A DNA stretch of 64,000 nucleotides from Ignavibacteria bacterium (GCA_016704345.1 JADJAH010000009.1:186001-250000), one strand, 5' to 3'. Numbered from the stretch's first letter, positions 1 to 9,740 are shown. The notes: generated by a model not told the origin, from the sequence alone. Numbers and translations: made by a program.

Positions 1-165
1 AAACAGCAATGAAACTCTATTCTGCTTCGAAACTACGCAGAATACCTGCTCTTCTTATCTGACTCAAAGCAGTGGTTTGTTAGTGTTATGAATTGATTGG
101 CAGAAATTGCAGTTCTTGCAACTTCTTTAAAAAAGAGTCACGGGTAATCAGCGAAACGACATTAA

Positions 166-489
166 GTATTCTCTGCAAAAAATGAATTTTCCTTTGTTCG
201 GCAGTCTTTTAGATTGCATCAGAATTATCCCAACCCCTTCAATCCGAGGACAATTGCCAATTACGAATTAAGAACAAAGAATTTCGTTATGCTGAGAGTA
301 TATGACATTGCAGGAAGGGAAGTTGCGACACTTGTAAATGACATCATGCCGGCGGGTAAGTATGCAGTGGAGTTCAATGCGACAGATCTGCCGAGCGGGG
401 TTTACTTCTATACCCTTCGAGTAACCTCAGGGCAGGCTTTGAAAGCTGGTAAGTTTGAGAAGACTTTGAGGATGGTGGTGGTGAGGTGA
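166..489 (+). pseudogene. Orphan type IX secretion C-terminal sorting domain (5'-truncated remnant)
   Basis: The open frame runs from just after a stop at 163-165 to a stop at 487-489. It encodes only the terminal domain of a type IX secreted protein: the NYPNPFNP motif, the beta-strand pattern RVYDIAGREVATLV, and SGVYFYTL near the end. In known proteins this domain is the removable tag at the end of a much larger cargo. Here no cargo precedes it, and the only possible start is a TTG just before the motif. I read it as the 3' remnant of a lost gene, or one cut by rearrangement. A small real protein is less likely. The domain call is firm; pseudogene status is inference. Confidence 0.7.
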
Positions 490-669
490 CTCCTTACCAC
501 AAATCTAACTGAAGTAAGAATCAGTATGATACATAAAGAAAAGAGGTTCATTGATTTTTCTAACGTAAAGAGGAAGCAGAGCTTCCTGAGCAAGTGCGTT
601 CCCAATTATGGAGATTGGGAACGAGCACCACAGAATATTACCAGCCTTAATTTCAAATATAGACATGCC

Positions 670-731
670 GCCCCTACGGGGCTTGATTATTCTTACCATT
701 TCATTCTACCAATATTTCGCCCCTACGGGGC
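670..731. repeat. Two copies of a short GC-rich palindrome (gcccctacggggc)
   Basis: The 13-bp palindrome gcccctacggggc occurs at 670-682 and 719-731 in the 570-bp gap before tmk, in an otherwise AT-rich background. Each copy can form a 5-bp GC stem with a 3-nt loop. The pair resembles REP-type intergenic repeats. Nothing else in this gap looks coding. Confidence 0.6.
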
Positions 732-920
732 TCCTGAACTTTGATGGGATCGGAATTGAATAATCGCCGTGATCTAAATTCAAATATTGACCCGCTCGTA
801 CGAACTTAAATGCGTTACGATTCAGCCTGCCCGCAGAGTGGAGAAGATATTAATTCTAAGCAAGCAGGCCCGCGCAGACAGGAAGATTCGTAACGAGGAA
901 TTGAACTCTTCTCTCACCAC

Positions 921-1000
921 TCTCAACTTTTAACTTTTAACTTTTAACTTTCAACTTTCAACTTTCAACTTTCAACTTTTAACTTTCAACTTTCAACTTT
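921..1000. repeat. Heptanucleotide tandem repeat (caacttt / taacttt) upstream of tmk
   Basis: About eleven consecutive 7-bp units alternate between caacttt and taacttt and end 60 bp before the tmk start. The tmk-sense strand is pyrimidine-rich. The same 7-bp periodicity, with other unit sequences, recurs at several gene ends in this window. Confidence 0.85.
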
Positions 1001-1059
1001 TGCGAACTATTTTGAATTTGACCGCTGAATTACATAATTTCTCCACTCAAATTTTTGTG

Positions 1060-1698
1060 ATGTTTATTACTTTTGAAGGCATTGACTTAAGCGGCAAGTC
1101 AACTCAGATAAAACTTCTTGCAGAATATCTAACAAGACTCAAGAAAAAAGTTGTCATCGTCAGAGAACCCGGCGGGACTAAGATCTCCGAAAGAATACGG
1201 GACATTCTTCTTGACAAGGATCATTATGAAATGGCTGATACAACAGAGTTCATGCTGTTTTCCGCTTCACGAAGGCAGCTCACTCAAGAGATCATAATTC
1301 CTTCTTTGAAGAAAAAAAGCTACGTTATCAGCGACAGATACTATGACTCATCAACTGCTTATCAGGGTTACGGCGGCGGATTGGATCTGAAGATGATAAA
1401 CAGCATCAACAATGTAGCATCTTGCGGCATTGAACCGGACATAACAATTCTGCTTGAGATCGACCTTCAATGCTGGCTTTCAAGAAAGAAGACTGAAGGC
1501 AGAACAGATGACAGGATCGAATCAAAAAAGATCGCATACTACAAAAAAGTGATCAATGGCTATAAAAAAATAGCAGAAATGAACAAGAAACGATTTGTGA
1601 TTGTTGATGCCACAGCATCAAAGCAAGAAGTGCATGAAAATATTGTATCCGCATTAAGCAATTTTACAAAGAAGAAAAAATCGAAATCAAGTATATGA
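1060..1698 (+). CDS. tmk: Thymidylate kinase
   Basis: Phosphorylates dTMP to dTDP with ATP in the cytoplasm, an essential step of dTTP synthesis. The 212-residue protein has the P-loop GIDLSGKST at residues 7-15, the DRYYDSSTAYQG motif near residue 91 and a LID-type stretch with RTDDR. The ATG at 1060 is chosen because it places the P-loop at the family position. The frame also opens at a TTG at 1000, but that would add 20 residues unlike the family, right beside the heptanucleotide repeat. The stop overlaps the start of the next gene in an ATGA, which suggests translational coupling with the S41 protease. Confidence 0.95.
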   Translation: MFITFEGIDLSGKSTQIKLLAEYLTRLKKKVVIVREPGGTKISERIRDILLDKDHYEMADTTEFMLFSASRRQLTQEIIIPSLKKKSYVISDRYYDSSTAYQGYGGGLDLKMINSINNVASCGIEPDITILLEIDLQCWLSRKKTEGRTDDRIESKKIAYYKKVINGYKKIAEMNKKRFVIVDATASKQEVHENIVSALSNFTKKKKSKSSI

Positions 1699-3353
1699 AA
1701 CACATCAGACAGACAAAGATCATTACGGCAATTACCACAGTTGTGCTGCTTTTTATGGGAGTTACCTTCACCGGAGACGATGACATTTATCAGAAGATCG
1801 GACGAAACATGGATCTCTTTGGACAAGTATATAAGGAGATAGCACTAAACTATGTTGACGATATTGACGCCGATAAATTTATGGAAGCCGGAATAGAAGG
1901 CATGCTTGGAACACTCGATCCATACACAAACTTCATAGACGAAGACAGCCGCGATCAGATAGATCTTATTACAACAGGGAAATACGGTGGCGTTGGTATC
2001 ACTGTCGGAATCAGAGACAGCCAGTTTGTGATTACCGACATCATGAACGGATATGAAGCTCAAAAGAAGGGACTTCGCATTGGTGATGTGATTCTGCAGA
2101 TTGACGACAGAGATCTTGGTAATGAGAAGCCTGATAACATGCGAACTCTTGTGAGAGGACCCGTAGGAACTGATGTGAGGCTTAAGATCGAACGCGACGG
2201 AGAGATCATAGACTTTAACCTCATCAGACAGGAGATCATTCTGAAGAATGTTTCTTACTTCGGATACCTTGAGCCAAAAGATAAAGGCATAGCCTACATA
2301 AAGCTCGACCGGTTTACCAACATTTCCGAAAGCGAAATAGAAAATTCGATCAAGACTCTGAAAACCGAACGGGACATGAAAGGTCTCGTGCTTGATCTTC
2401 GCGACAACGGAGGCGGCTTGCTTGATGCGGCTACCGGAATTCTGAACAAGATCGTACCAAAGAGCAGTCTTCTTGTGATCACCAAAGGGAAGCGCGCAGA
2501 TTCGGAGAAAAAATATTTTTCAGATGAAGACCCGATGGTGGGGCCGGACGTGCCTGTTGCCGTGCTCATCAACAGCAGAACTGCTTCAGCATCAGAGATA
2601 GTTGCCGGCGCTGTTCAGGACCTTGACCGCGGAGTAATTGTCGGCGCTAAGTCGTTTGGCAAAGGCCTTGTGCAACAGATCAAAGACCTTGACAAAAAAG
2701 CACAGCTTAAGATCACAGGTTCGAGATACTTCACGCCTTCCGGAAGATGGATACAGGAAAAGAATTATTTTAAGGAGAACAAGTATGGCGTTTTCCTGGA
2801 TAAAGACAGATACAATCAGACTGATTTCAGAACACTTGGCGGAAGAACAGTAACTGCTCTTGGAGGGATCACCCCGGATGTTGATATAAGCGTTGTAGGC
2901 GAAAGTGAAATTCACTCCGCTTTGCTTGCAAAGGACATGTTCTTCAAGTTTGCAGAAAATTATGTGCAGCAAAATCCGGGCACAAAATTATTCACACCTG
3001 ACGACAGACTTTTTGAGGAATTCAAATCGTATCTTTCACAAAAAGGTTTTGAATACGACTCACGAATAGAGAAGAAACTCAAGGAAATTAAGGAATTAGC
3101 TTCGGCAAAAAATTATGGAAGTGAATTTGACAATTCACTGAACAAAATTGAAACTGAAGCACAATCAAGCGAGACAACTGAATTGAATGCCGCGAAAGAT
3201 GAAATACTTCAAAGCATAATTGGTGAGATCAACAAGATTGCCGTTAGCGAAACTGCACAAATAGAAGCTACTTTTGCTTTTGACACACAACTACAGAAGG
3301 CGATTGAAGTGATCTCAAATTCTGCTGATTACAACAGAATACTCGGCAAGTAA
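1695..3353 (+). CDS. S41 family C-terminal processing peptidase (CtpA/Prc-like)
   Basis: A 552-residue envelope protease. An N-terminal hydrophobic segment (about residues 9-25) acts as signal or anchor. It is followed by a PDZ domain (about 95-175) and the S41 catalytic domain. The Ser-Lys dyad is visible in SRTASASEIVAGAVQD (serine) and SFGKGLVQQ (lysine). Known relatives cleave C-termini of periplasmic or membrane proteins. The ~170 residues after the catalytic core are charged and helical and may be a protein-specific tail. The gene overlaps tmk by 4 bp and precedes purK by 26 bp, so the three probably form one operon. Confidence 0.93.
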   Translation: MKHIRQTKIITAITTVVLLFMGVTFTGDDDIYQKIGRNMDLFGQVYKEIALNYVDDIDADKFMEAGIEGMLGTLDPYTNFIDEDSRDQIDLITTGKYGGVGITVGIRDSQFVITDIMNGYEAQKKGLRIGDVILQIDDRDLGNEKPDNMRTLVRGPVGTDVRLKIERDGEIIDFNLIRQEIILKNVSYFGYLEPKDKGIAYIKLDRFTNISESEIENSIKTLKTERDMKGLVLDLRDNGGGLLDAATGILNKIVPKSSLLVITKGKRADSEKKYFSDEDPMVGPDVPVAVLINSRTASASEIVAGAVQDLDRGVIVGAKSFGKGLVQQIKDLDKKAQLKITGSRYFTPSGRWIQEKNYFKENKYGVFLDKDRYNQTDFRTLGGRTVTALGGITPDVDISVVGESEIHSALLAKDMFFKFAENYVQQNPGTKLFTPDDRLFEEFKSYLSQKGFEYDSRIEKKLKEIKELASAKNYGSEFDNSLNKIETEAQSSETTELNAAKDEILQSIIGEINKIAVSETAQIEATFAFDTQLQKAIEVISNSADYNRILGK

Positions 3354-3379
3354 ATGAAACGGATTCCCGAAAAAAAGAA

Positions 3380-4504
3380 ATGATCAAACTTGGAATTCTC
3401 GGCGGCGGACAGCTCGCGAGAATGATAATTGAGGAGAACAGCAGGTATGGAATTGAGTTTCATATCCTAAGCAAGGAACATGATTCTCCGGCAGGCATGC
3501 TTACGCCTCACGAGGTAATTGGAGACTGGAATGACAAAGAAGTTGTGAGAGCTTTTGCAGATAAATGTGACGTACTTACCCTTGAAAATGAATTCATTGA
3601 TTTCCACATACTTGAGGCAATTGAAAAATCAGGAAAGACAATCCTTCCGGGTTCACTGATCGTCAAACTAATTCAGGATAAGCTCTTTCAAAAAGAGACT
3701 CTGACAAAAGCCGGAATTCCTGTAGCAGACTATTGTGAAGTGAACTCTGCAATAGATGTGAGAACATTTGCCGAACATTTTGGCTATCCGGTGATCCTCA
3801 AGTCACGAACAATGGGTTACGACGGCAAAGGGAATATAAAAGTGAATGACGAATCAGAGATTGACGATGCATGTGATATATTGCAGAAGCGCGGTAAACT
3901 GATGTGTGAGAAGTTCGTGGAATTTGACAAGGAAATTGCTACTCAGGCAGTGCGTTCAGAAAAAGGAAAGATCAATGTTTATCCGGTAGTTGAGACCATT
4001 CAGGAAAATCACATCTGCAAATATGTAATTGCATCACATGATCAGTTCACTGAAATAAGAGAGAGCATTGAAGATATAAGCACGAAAATACTTTCTTCAA
4101 TGTCGTATGTTGGCGTGATGGGAATAGAAATGTTTCTTTGCAAAGGCAAGATACTTGTCAATGAACTTGCTCCAAGAGTTCATAACTCCGGTCATTACAC
4201 TATTGAAGGTTGTCATACATCCCAGTTTGAGAATCACGTCAGAGCCATTCTCGGCCTCCCGCTCGGAAGTACAGAGATGAAAGTGCCGGCTGCTGTTATG
4301 ATCAACATACTGGGTGAACGCAACGGTGAAGCTAAAGTTGAAGGCATAGATAGTATTCTTGCTTGTAAGGAATCATTCATCCATCTTTACGGAAAGAGTG
4401 AAACACGCATTGGAAGAAAGATGGGACATATCACTGTTACCGGTACCGACCCTGAAGAACTTCTAAAAAGGGCGGCAGAGGCGAGAAGAGCAATTGGGAT
4501 TTGA
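3380..4504 (+). CDS. purK: 5-(carboxyamino)imidazole ribonucleotide synthase
   Basis: An ATP-grasp enzyme that converts AIR, bicarbonate and ATP to N5-CAIR in de novo purine synthesis. The N-terminal GILGGGQLARMI nucleotide-binding motif, the ATP-grasp centre with PVILKSRTMGYDGKGN, and the C-terminal NELAPRVHNSGHYTIEG motif are all present and in order. The length (374 aa) is normal. No purE lies beside it. A heptanucleotide repeat starts directly after the stop. Confidence 0.95.
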   Translation: MIKLGILGGGQLARMIIEENSRYGIEFHILSKEHDSPAGMLTPHEVIGDWNDKEVVRAFADKCDVLTLENEFIDFHILEAIEKSGKTILPGSLIVKLIQDKLFQKETLTKAGIPVADYCEVNSAIDVRTFAEHFGYPVILKSRTMGYDGKGNIKVNDESEIDDACDILQKRGKLMCEKFVEFDKEIATQAVRSEKGKINVYPVVETIQENHICKYVIASHDQFTEIRESIEDISTKILSSMSYVGVMGIEMFLCKGKILVNELAPRVHNSGHYTIEGCHTSQFENHVRAILGLPLGSTEMKVPAAVMINILGERNGEAKVEGIDSILACKESFIHLYGKSETRIGRKMGHITVTGTDPEELLKRAAEARRAIGI

Positions 4505-4608
<104 letters not shown>

Positions 4609-4659
4609 TACAAATTCTTAAATACAACTGACAATTCTAAGAGTCAAGACTAATAAAAG

Positions 4660-4690
4660 TTGTAACTTGTAATTTGTAATTTGCAACTTA
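4660..4690. repeat. Short heptanucleotide repeat (ttgtaac / ttgtaat) before the SPFH gene
   Basis: Four 7-bp units, ttgtaac, ttgtaat, ttgtaat and ttgcaac, overlap the TTG candidate start of the SPFH gene at 4681. This overlap makes the 4681 start doubtful. Confidence 0.6.
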
Positions 4691-5696
4691 ATGAAGAATT
4701 GGCTCCAAACGCTTCGGTGAATTCTAAAGCCGGTTTTTATAAAGCAAAACAATTTATCCTCATGATAGGCATAATAGTTTTCCTGATAATTGCGATCATT
4801 ATTCTTTCGATCGTAAAGAGCCAGTTGCAAGGCAATGAAAAGGTGCAGAAGATTCTGAACACAGGTCGCATTCTTGCCGGCGTCGGAATACTTCTTTCTA
4901 TTCTGCTTGCTTGCGTTGTACAGATCGGCCCGGGAGAAGTGGGTGTACAGATTCTCTTCGGTAAAGTACAGGATGGAATTCTCCGAAGCGGGCTGAACTT
5001 TATCAACCCGCTTATGGAAGTGCAGAAGCTCGACATCAAGACACAGGCTTACACAATGAGCGACGCAAATGATATAGATGTTAGCTCAGCTGAGACAAAA
5101 AAGAGTGACCCCATACAAACTCTTTCCTCGGACGGGCTGACACTGATACTTGATGTAACTGTCTGGTACAGGCTTTCGGCGGATGATGCACCAAATATCC
5201 TGCGGACAATCGGTTCCGACTACGAATCAAAGATCGTTTTGCCTGCTATCAGAACTGCCATACGTGATGTTGCAGTCAATTATGTTGCAACTGATATATA
5301 TTCCTCAAAGCGAAACGACTATGTTAACGCAATTACAAAGCGGCTTGAGGAATCATTTGAAGGAAGAGGATTGATACTGAGAAAGTTCTCCTCAGAAATG
5401 TTGAACTTCCTCAGAAAGTCAGAGAAGCAATTGACGAGAAAATTGCAGCCGAACAAAGCGCGCAGCAAATGGTTTATGTTCTTCAAAAAGAGAAACAGGA
5501 AGCCGAAAGGAAAACTGTTGAAGCACAAGGTGTAGCTGAAGCTCAGAAGATAATAAACAGCACCATCAGTAATTCCTATCTGCAATGGAAATATATTGAA
5601 ACGCTGAAAGAATTAGTAAATTCACCTAACAATTCTTTCGTCATTGCGCCTTATGATCAGAAGCTTACTCCATTGCTAAACTTCAATCAGAAATAG
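4681..5696 (+). pseudogene. SPFH/prohibitin-family membrane protein, split by a single-base frameshift near 5379
   Basis: Two hydrophobic segments (about residues 27-45 and 62-80) precede an SPFH domain beginning VQIGPGEVGVQILFGKV, as in prohibitin/HflC-like membrane-scaffold proteins. The first frame reads through GRGLIL and then departs from the family, stopping at 5535. From 5379 another frame continues EKVLLRNVELPQKVREAIDE, then AAEQSAQQM and the coiled coil EKQEAERKTVEAQGVAEAQK, to a stop at 5696. Restoring one base at 5379 gives a ~338-residue protein. No slippery heptamer is seen, so this is a recent mutation or a sequencing error and not programmed frameshifting. The start is TTG 4681 or, perhaps better, ATG 4762. 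It precedes the DUF2007 gene by 9 bp. Confidence 0.85.
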
Positions 5697-5705
5697 AAAC
5701 ACAGT

Positions 5706-5963
5706 ATGATAGAAGTTTACACAACATACGACCCGATGGAAGCAAATCTCATAAAGGCAAAACTGACTGATGAGGAAATCATATTCAATGTTACCGGAGA
5801 TTTTGATATTGCTTTGTCGATGGAAACATTCAACACTCAAATGGGCAGAATGGCATTAAAGCGGCCGATCACATTTTTTGTAGCCGAGAAGGACGTTGAG
5901 TTTGCCAAGATAGCAATCAATACTGATAAATCTTCTTTCCTTGAAGACGATCTTGAATATTAG
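5706..5963 (+). CDS. DUF2007-family small protein
   Basis: An 85-residue cytoplasmic protein beginning IEVYTTYDPMEANLIKAKL, the typical opening of the DUF2007 / 'putative signal transducing protein' family, which has a single ferredoxin-like alpha/beta fold. The biochemical role of the family is not established. It lies 9 bp after the SPFH gene, and its end overlaps the candidate start of the dipeptidase by 23 bp, so the three are probably co-transcribed. Confidence 0.75.
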   Translation: MIEVYTTYDPMEANLIKAKLTDEEIIFNVTGDFDIALSMETFNTQMGRMALKRPITFFVAEKDVEFAKIAINTDKSSFLEDDLEY

Positions 5964-7113
5964 TTCACACCCGGCACTTACATTGTTTGCATTAACACTT
6001 CCGCTGATGTTGATGCTGTATTTTTTTCCCGTTCAGCCCGAGACAATTCCGCAAGACAATAATTTGCTTCAGAAAAATAACACACTCGCAGACATGAATA
6101 ACAACACAACAACAGTTAGAATGGATACTGTCGAACAGGATTACATGGCAATACATAATGAAGCGATAATGATAGACACTCATAATGACTTTGTGTATCA
6201 GGTTTATGAGAAGGGTGTTGACATCGCTAACCGAAATCCAAATACACATTCAGATCTGCCGAAGTTCAAAGAGGGCGGTGTTGATGTTCAGATATTTGCC
6301 GTGTGGATCCCTATGAAGGAAGTGAAAAACTCATACGGGTTCACTACATCCCAAATTGATCGGCTCAAGACAATGGCTCAACAAAACTCGTCACAGTTTG
6401 AATTCGCAAATACTTACGATGATGTAATCAGAATAACTAACGAAGGAAAACTGTGCGGACTGATCGGCATTGAAGGAGGAACTGCTATCGGTAATGATCT
6501 GGAAAAGGTAAAAGAGTTCTACGATCTGGGCGTCAGATATATTGGACTGACATGGAACAATTCAAACCTCATCGCATCATCAGCAAAAGATGAAACAGAG
6601 AGAGGTAAAGCAGGAGGTCTAACGGACTTCGGGACTCAGGTAATAAAAAAGATGAATGAAACAGGAATGATCATAGATGTATCACATCTCGGTGAGAAGT
6701 CATTCTGGGATGTTATTGAAATTTCAACCGACCCGATCATTGCATCACACTCGAACTGCTATTCACTAAATCCTCATTACAGAAATCTGACTGATGAACA
6801 GATTAAGGCAATAGCTGAAAAAGGAGGATACATCGGTATCAATTTCTACAATAAGTTTCTTGTTAAATCAGGCGGAGCGGATATTGAAGATGTTGTCAGA
6901 CATATTGATCACTTAAAAGACCTTGTAGGAGTTGACTATATCGGTATCGGAGCTGACTTCGACGGAGGCATTACACCTCCTGCAGGCCTCGAAGATGTAA
7001 CTCGATATCCTGAACTTACATCTGCACTTCTTCAAAGAGGTTATACTAAAGAGGATGTAACAAAAATACTGGGCGGAAATTTTCTAAGGGTTTACAAACA
7101 AGTATGCGGTTAG
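5941..7113 (+). CDS. Membrane dipeptidase (peptidase family M19)
   Basis: A zinc metallopeptidase of the renal-dipeptidase family that hydrolyses dipeptides, probably exported. With the TTG start at 5941 the first ~30 residues form a hydrophobic signal or anchor (HPALTLFALTLPLMLMLYFF). An ATG at 6007 would cut this segment in half, so the upstream start is preferred. Zinc ligands appear in order: IDTHND, GIEGGTAIG (bridging glutamate), DVSHLG, ASHSN, and GIGADFDG near the end. The length (390 aa) is normal for exported M19 enzymes. Confidence 0.9.
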   Translation: MKTILNISSHPALTLFALTLPLMLMLYFFPVQPETIPQDNNLLQKNNTLADMNNNTTTVRMDTVEQDYMAIHNEAIMIDTHNDFVYQVYEKGVDIANRNPNTHSDLPKFKEGGVDVQIFAVWIPMKEVKNSYGFTTSQIDRLKTMAQQNSSQFEFANTYDDVIRITNEGKLCGLIGIEGGTAIGNDLEKVKEFYDLGVRYIGLTWNNSNLIASSAKDETERGKAGGLTDFGTQVIKKMNETGMIIDVSHLGEKSFWDVIEISTDPIIASHSNCYSLNPHYRNLTDEQIKAIAEKGGYIGINFYNKFLVKSGGADIEDVVRHIDHLKDLVGVDYIGIGADFDGGITPPAGLEDVTRYPELTSALLQRGYTKEDVTKILGGNFLRVYKQVCG

Positions 7114-7182
7114 AAACCAAATCCGCAAACTATTTCTGACTTCTCATGTTTATGAAAAAGCTCGATTTTCTTTTTTCATTCC

Positions 7183-7211
7183 TAATTCCTAATTCTTAAT
7201 TCCTAATTGGA
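7183..7211. repeat. Heptanucleotide repeat (aattcct) just 3' of uvrB
   Basis: Four 7-bp units of aattcct type lie directly downstream of the uvrB stop, with the purine-rich strand on the uvrB sense strand. This matches the arrangement after purK. Confidence 0.75.
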
Positions 7212-7212
7212 T

Positions 7213-9261
7213 TCACCCTCCTCCGAGCTTATCAATTTCATCACGAAGTTCCGCAGCTCTTTCAAACTCAAGATCCTTTGCAGCATTAATCATCTCGCTT
7301 CTCAACTGTTCTATGAGTTCTCGGCGTCTCTCACCATCCAGTGATCTCTCGACTTTGCTTGTTATTATGCTCAAAGCAGATTCTTGCTGTTTGATCTTTT
7401 TCTCGGCTCTCCTTTTATTCAGAGTTGCGTTAGACTCTGCCACTATTGTTGAAGACATTATCTCTTCAAGCGTTTTATAAATAGTCTTCGGCTCAATTCC
7501 ATGTTCTTTGTTGTACTCTGTTTGTATCTCGCGACGACGCTTTGTCTCGTCAATTACTTTTGCCATGGACTCCGTTACTTTATCTGCATACATCACCACC
7601 AAACCGTTTACATTTCTCGCAGTTCGTCCCGCTGTCTGTAGCAGTGATTTTTCAGATCTGAGAAAACCTTCTTTGTCGGCATCAAGTATTGCAACAAGCG
7701 ATACTTCAGGTAGGTCAAGTCCTTCCCGAAGAAGATTCACTCCAATGAGTGCATCAAAATCACCGAGACGCAATCCCCGCAATATTTCAACCCTGTCGAG
7801 AGAGTGCACTTCAGAATGCATGTACTTAACTTTAATTCCAACTCCAAGAAGATAGTCTGCAAGATCTTCGCTCATTCTTTTTGTGAGTGTTGTTACAAGC
7901 ACTCTTTCCTTCTTCGCGCTTCTGTTTCGGATTTCATTTATGAGATCATCTATCTGGTTCTTCACCGGCCTGACTTGAATCTCAGGATCAAGAAGTCCCG
8001 TTGGCCTGATCACCTGCTCAACCACAACTCCCTCACTCTTCTCAAGCTCATAATCCCCCGGTGTTGCACTGACGTAAATTGCCTGCTTAACCATAGATTC
8101 CCATTCCTCAAAAGTCATGGGCCTGTTGTCCAGTGCAGACGGCAGACGAAAGCCATATTCCACCAGTGTTTTCTTTCTCATTCTGTCACCGTTATACATG
8201 CCTCTAATCTGCGGAATAGTGACATGCGATTCGTCAACGACAAGCATGTAGTCTTTCGGGAAATAATCAAACAGGCATGAAGGTCTTGACCCCGGAGCCC
8301 GGCCGTCAAGATGACGTGAATAATTTTCTATGCCGTTGCAATAGCCTACTTCACGAATCATCTCGATATCAAAATTTGTTCGCTGTGATATTCTTTCTGC
8401 TTCTATGAATTTCCCGATCGACTTAAAATATTCTACCCTCTCCTCAAGCTCTTCCTGAATATTCTCAATTGCTAATTCAACTTTCTCCTTATTCGTGACA
8501 AAATATTTTGCCGGATATAAAACCACGCTCACATCCTGACCTGTCACTTTCCCGTCATTAATATTGAAATAAGAAATCTTTTCCACTTCATCATCAAACA
8601 ATTCCACCCTTATCGCAATCTCATCTTCATAAGCCGGAATCACTTCTACCATATCACCTCTGACACGAAATGTTCCTCGCTTAAAATCCGAATCACTTCG
8701 GACATAATGAATATCTGACAGCTTTGACAACAGCCGTTTCCTACCAAGCTTCTCGCCCTTTTTGATGACAAGCACTTGTTCAGCATATTCTTCAGGAGCT
8801 CCTATTCCGTAAATGCAACTGACAGATGAAATCACTATCACATCCTTTCTGCCTTCAAGAATAGCCGCAGTAGCGCGGAGTCTGAGTCTGTCAATCTCTT
8901 CGTTAATTGAAAGATCTTTCTGAATATATGTGTCTGAAGAAGGTATGTAAGCTTCGGGCTGATAATAGTCGTAGTAAGAAATAAAAAACTCTACACGATT
9001 ATTTGGGAAGAATCTCTTGAACTCGCCGTAAAGCTGGGCGGCAAGAGTCTTGTTATGCGACATTACCAAGACAGGTTTCCCAATATTCTCAATAACATTA
9101 GAAACCGAAAATGTTTTTCCCGAACCTGTAACTCCAAGGAATGTCTGATGCTTTTCACCTCTTCTTATTGCTTCGGTCAGTTCTTTTATTGCCCGCGGCT
9201 GGTCACCGGTAGGTTTGTAGCTAGATTCAAGCTTAAATTTTATTTCGGATGGTTTTGTCAT
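7213..9261 (-). CDS. uvrB: UvrABC excision nuclease subunit B
   Basis: The damage-verification helicase of nucleotide excision repair. The 682-residue protein has Walker A GVTGSGKT, the beta-hairpin region with YYDYYQPEAYIPSSDTYIQK, the Walker B VVDESH, the helicase motif GVNLLREGLDLPEV with QTAGRTARN, and the C-terminal UVR motif that contacts UvrC. The ATG at 9261 (MTKPSEIKFKLES) is preferred over the upstream in-frame start at 9333, because homologues begin close to the PTGDQPRAI motif. No uvrA or uvrC is nearby. Confidence 0.97.
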   Translation of the reverse strand: MTKPSEIKFKLESSYKPTGDQPRAIKELTEAIRRGEKHQTFLGVTGSGKTFSVSNVIENIGKPVLVMSHNKTLAAQLYGEFKRFFPNNRVEFFISYYDYYQPEAYIPSSDTYIQKDLSINEEIDRLRLRATAAILEGRKDVIVISSVSCIYGIGAPEEYAEQVLVIKKGEKLGRKRLLSKLSDIHYVRSDSDFKRGTFRVRGDMVEVIPAYEDEIAIRVELFDDEVEKISYFNINDGKVTGQDVSVVLYPAKYFVTNKEKVELAIENIQEELEERVEYFKSIGKFIEAERISQRTNFDIEMIREVGYCNGIENYSRHLDGRAPGSRPSCLFDYFPKDYMLVVDESHVTIPQIRGMYNGDRMRKKTLVEYGFRLPSALDNRPMTFEEWESMVKQAIYVSATPGDYELEKSEGVVVEQVIRPTGLLDPEIQVRPVKNQIDDLINEIRNRSAKKERVLVTTLTKRMSEDLADYLLGVGIKVKYMHSEVHSLDRVEILRGLRLGDFDALIGVNLLREGLDLPEVSLVAILDADKEGFLRSEKSLLQTAGRTARNVNGLVVMYADKVTESMAKVIDETKRRREIQTEYNKEHGIEPKTIYKTLEEIMSSTIVAESNATLNKRRAEKKIKQQESALSIITSKVERSLDGERRRELIEQLRSEMINAAKDLEFERAAELRDEIDKLGGG

Positions 9262-9468
9262 GCTGCAAATTCTTATGTGATAAAAAAACAGACCGGTGCA
9301 TTCTTGAATTGATTCGGACAAATCCAAATTCACAGAAACTCAAATGGAGGATATACAGGCTTTGATAATTACAAAGATTTCTCTTTGTCCCGATACGTAT
9401 CAGCATGACACAATTGTGTCCTCTAAATTCTGCAACTCCGGAAACTTGTCAGTTGATCAGACGCGCGA

Positions 9469-9735
9469 CTATTCTATCGCGGTTATCAGGGAAATCTCTT
9501 TCAGTACAACGTTTATATCGCTAAGCTCTTCAAAGTCTCCTGACTTCACAACGGCTTTACCTTTTGTATGTGCTATCATTGCAATTTGTTCACAATGTAT
9601 TCCATCATATCCGGTTGCCTTCATTAACTGCTCAATAACTTCATCCCAAGTGTGAGTGGAGTTAAAGAGCAATAGTTTTCTCATTTCGGCAACGTTCCCG
9701 CCAAAGTCTTCATATTCCTTTGTCTTGATGCTCAT
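9469..9735 (-). CDS. ClpS-like ATP-dependent Clp protease adaptor
   Basis: An 88-residue protein with the ClpS core: KLLLFNSTHTWDEVIEQLMK followed by HTKGKAVV. ClpS binds N-terminal degrons and delivers them to ClpA/ClpC. In characterised ClpS an Asn-Asp pair and a later His hold the substrate alpha-amino group. Here the Asn and the His (MIAHTKG) are present, but the Asp position is Ser, so binding may differ. It starts 5 bp after the carboxypeptidase stop and so probably shares its transcript. I am confident of the fold, less so of substrate specificity. Confidence 0.75.
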   Translation of the reverse strand: MSIKTKEYEDFGGNVAEMRKLLLFNSTHTWDEVIEQLMKATGYDGIHCEQIAMIAHTKGKAVVKSGDFEELSDINVVLKEISLITAIE

Positions 9736-9740
9736 CTCTG

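Noticed and set aside
1000..1059. 20-residue N-terminal extension of thymidylate kinase
   Set aside because: It would start with TTG next to the heptanucleotide repeat and displace the P-loop from its normal position; ATG 1060 fits the family.
5379..5400. Programmed ribosomal frameshifting in the SPFH gene
   Set aside because: No slippery heptamer or downstream pseudoknot is apparent, and the family is not known to use frameshifting.
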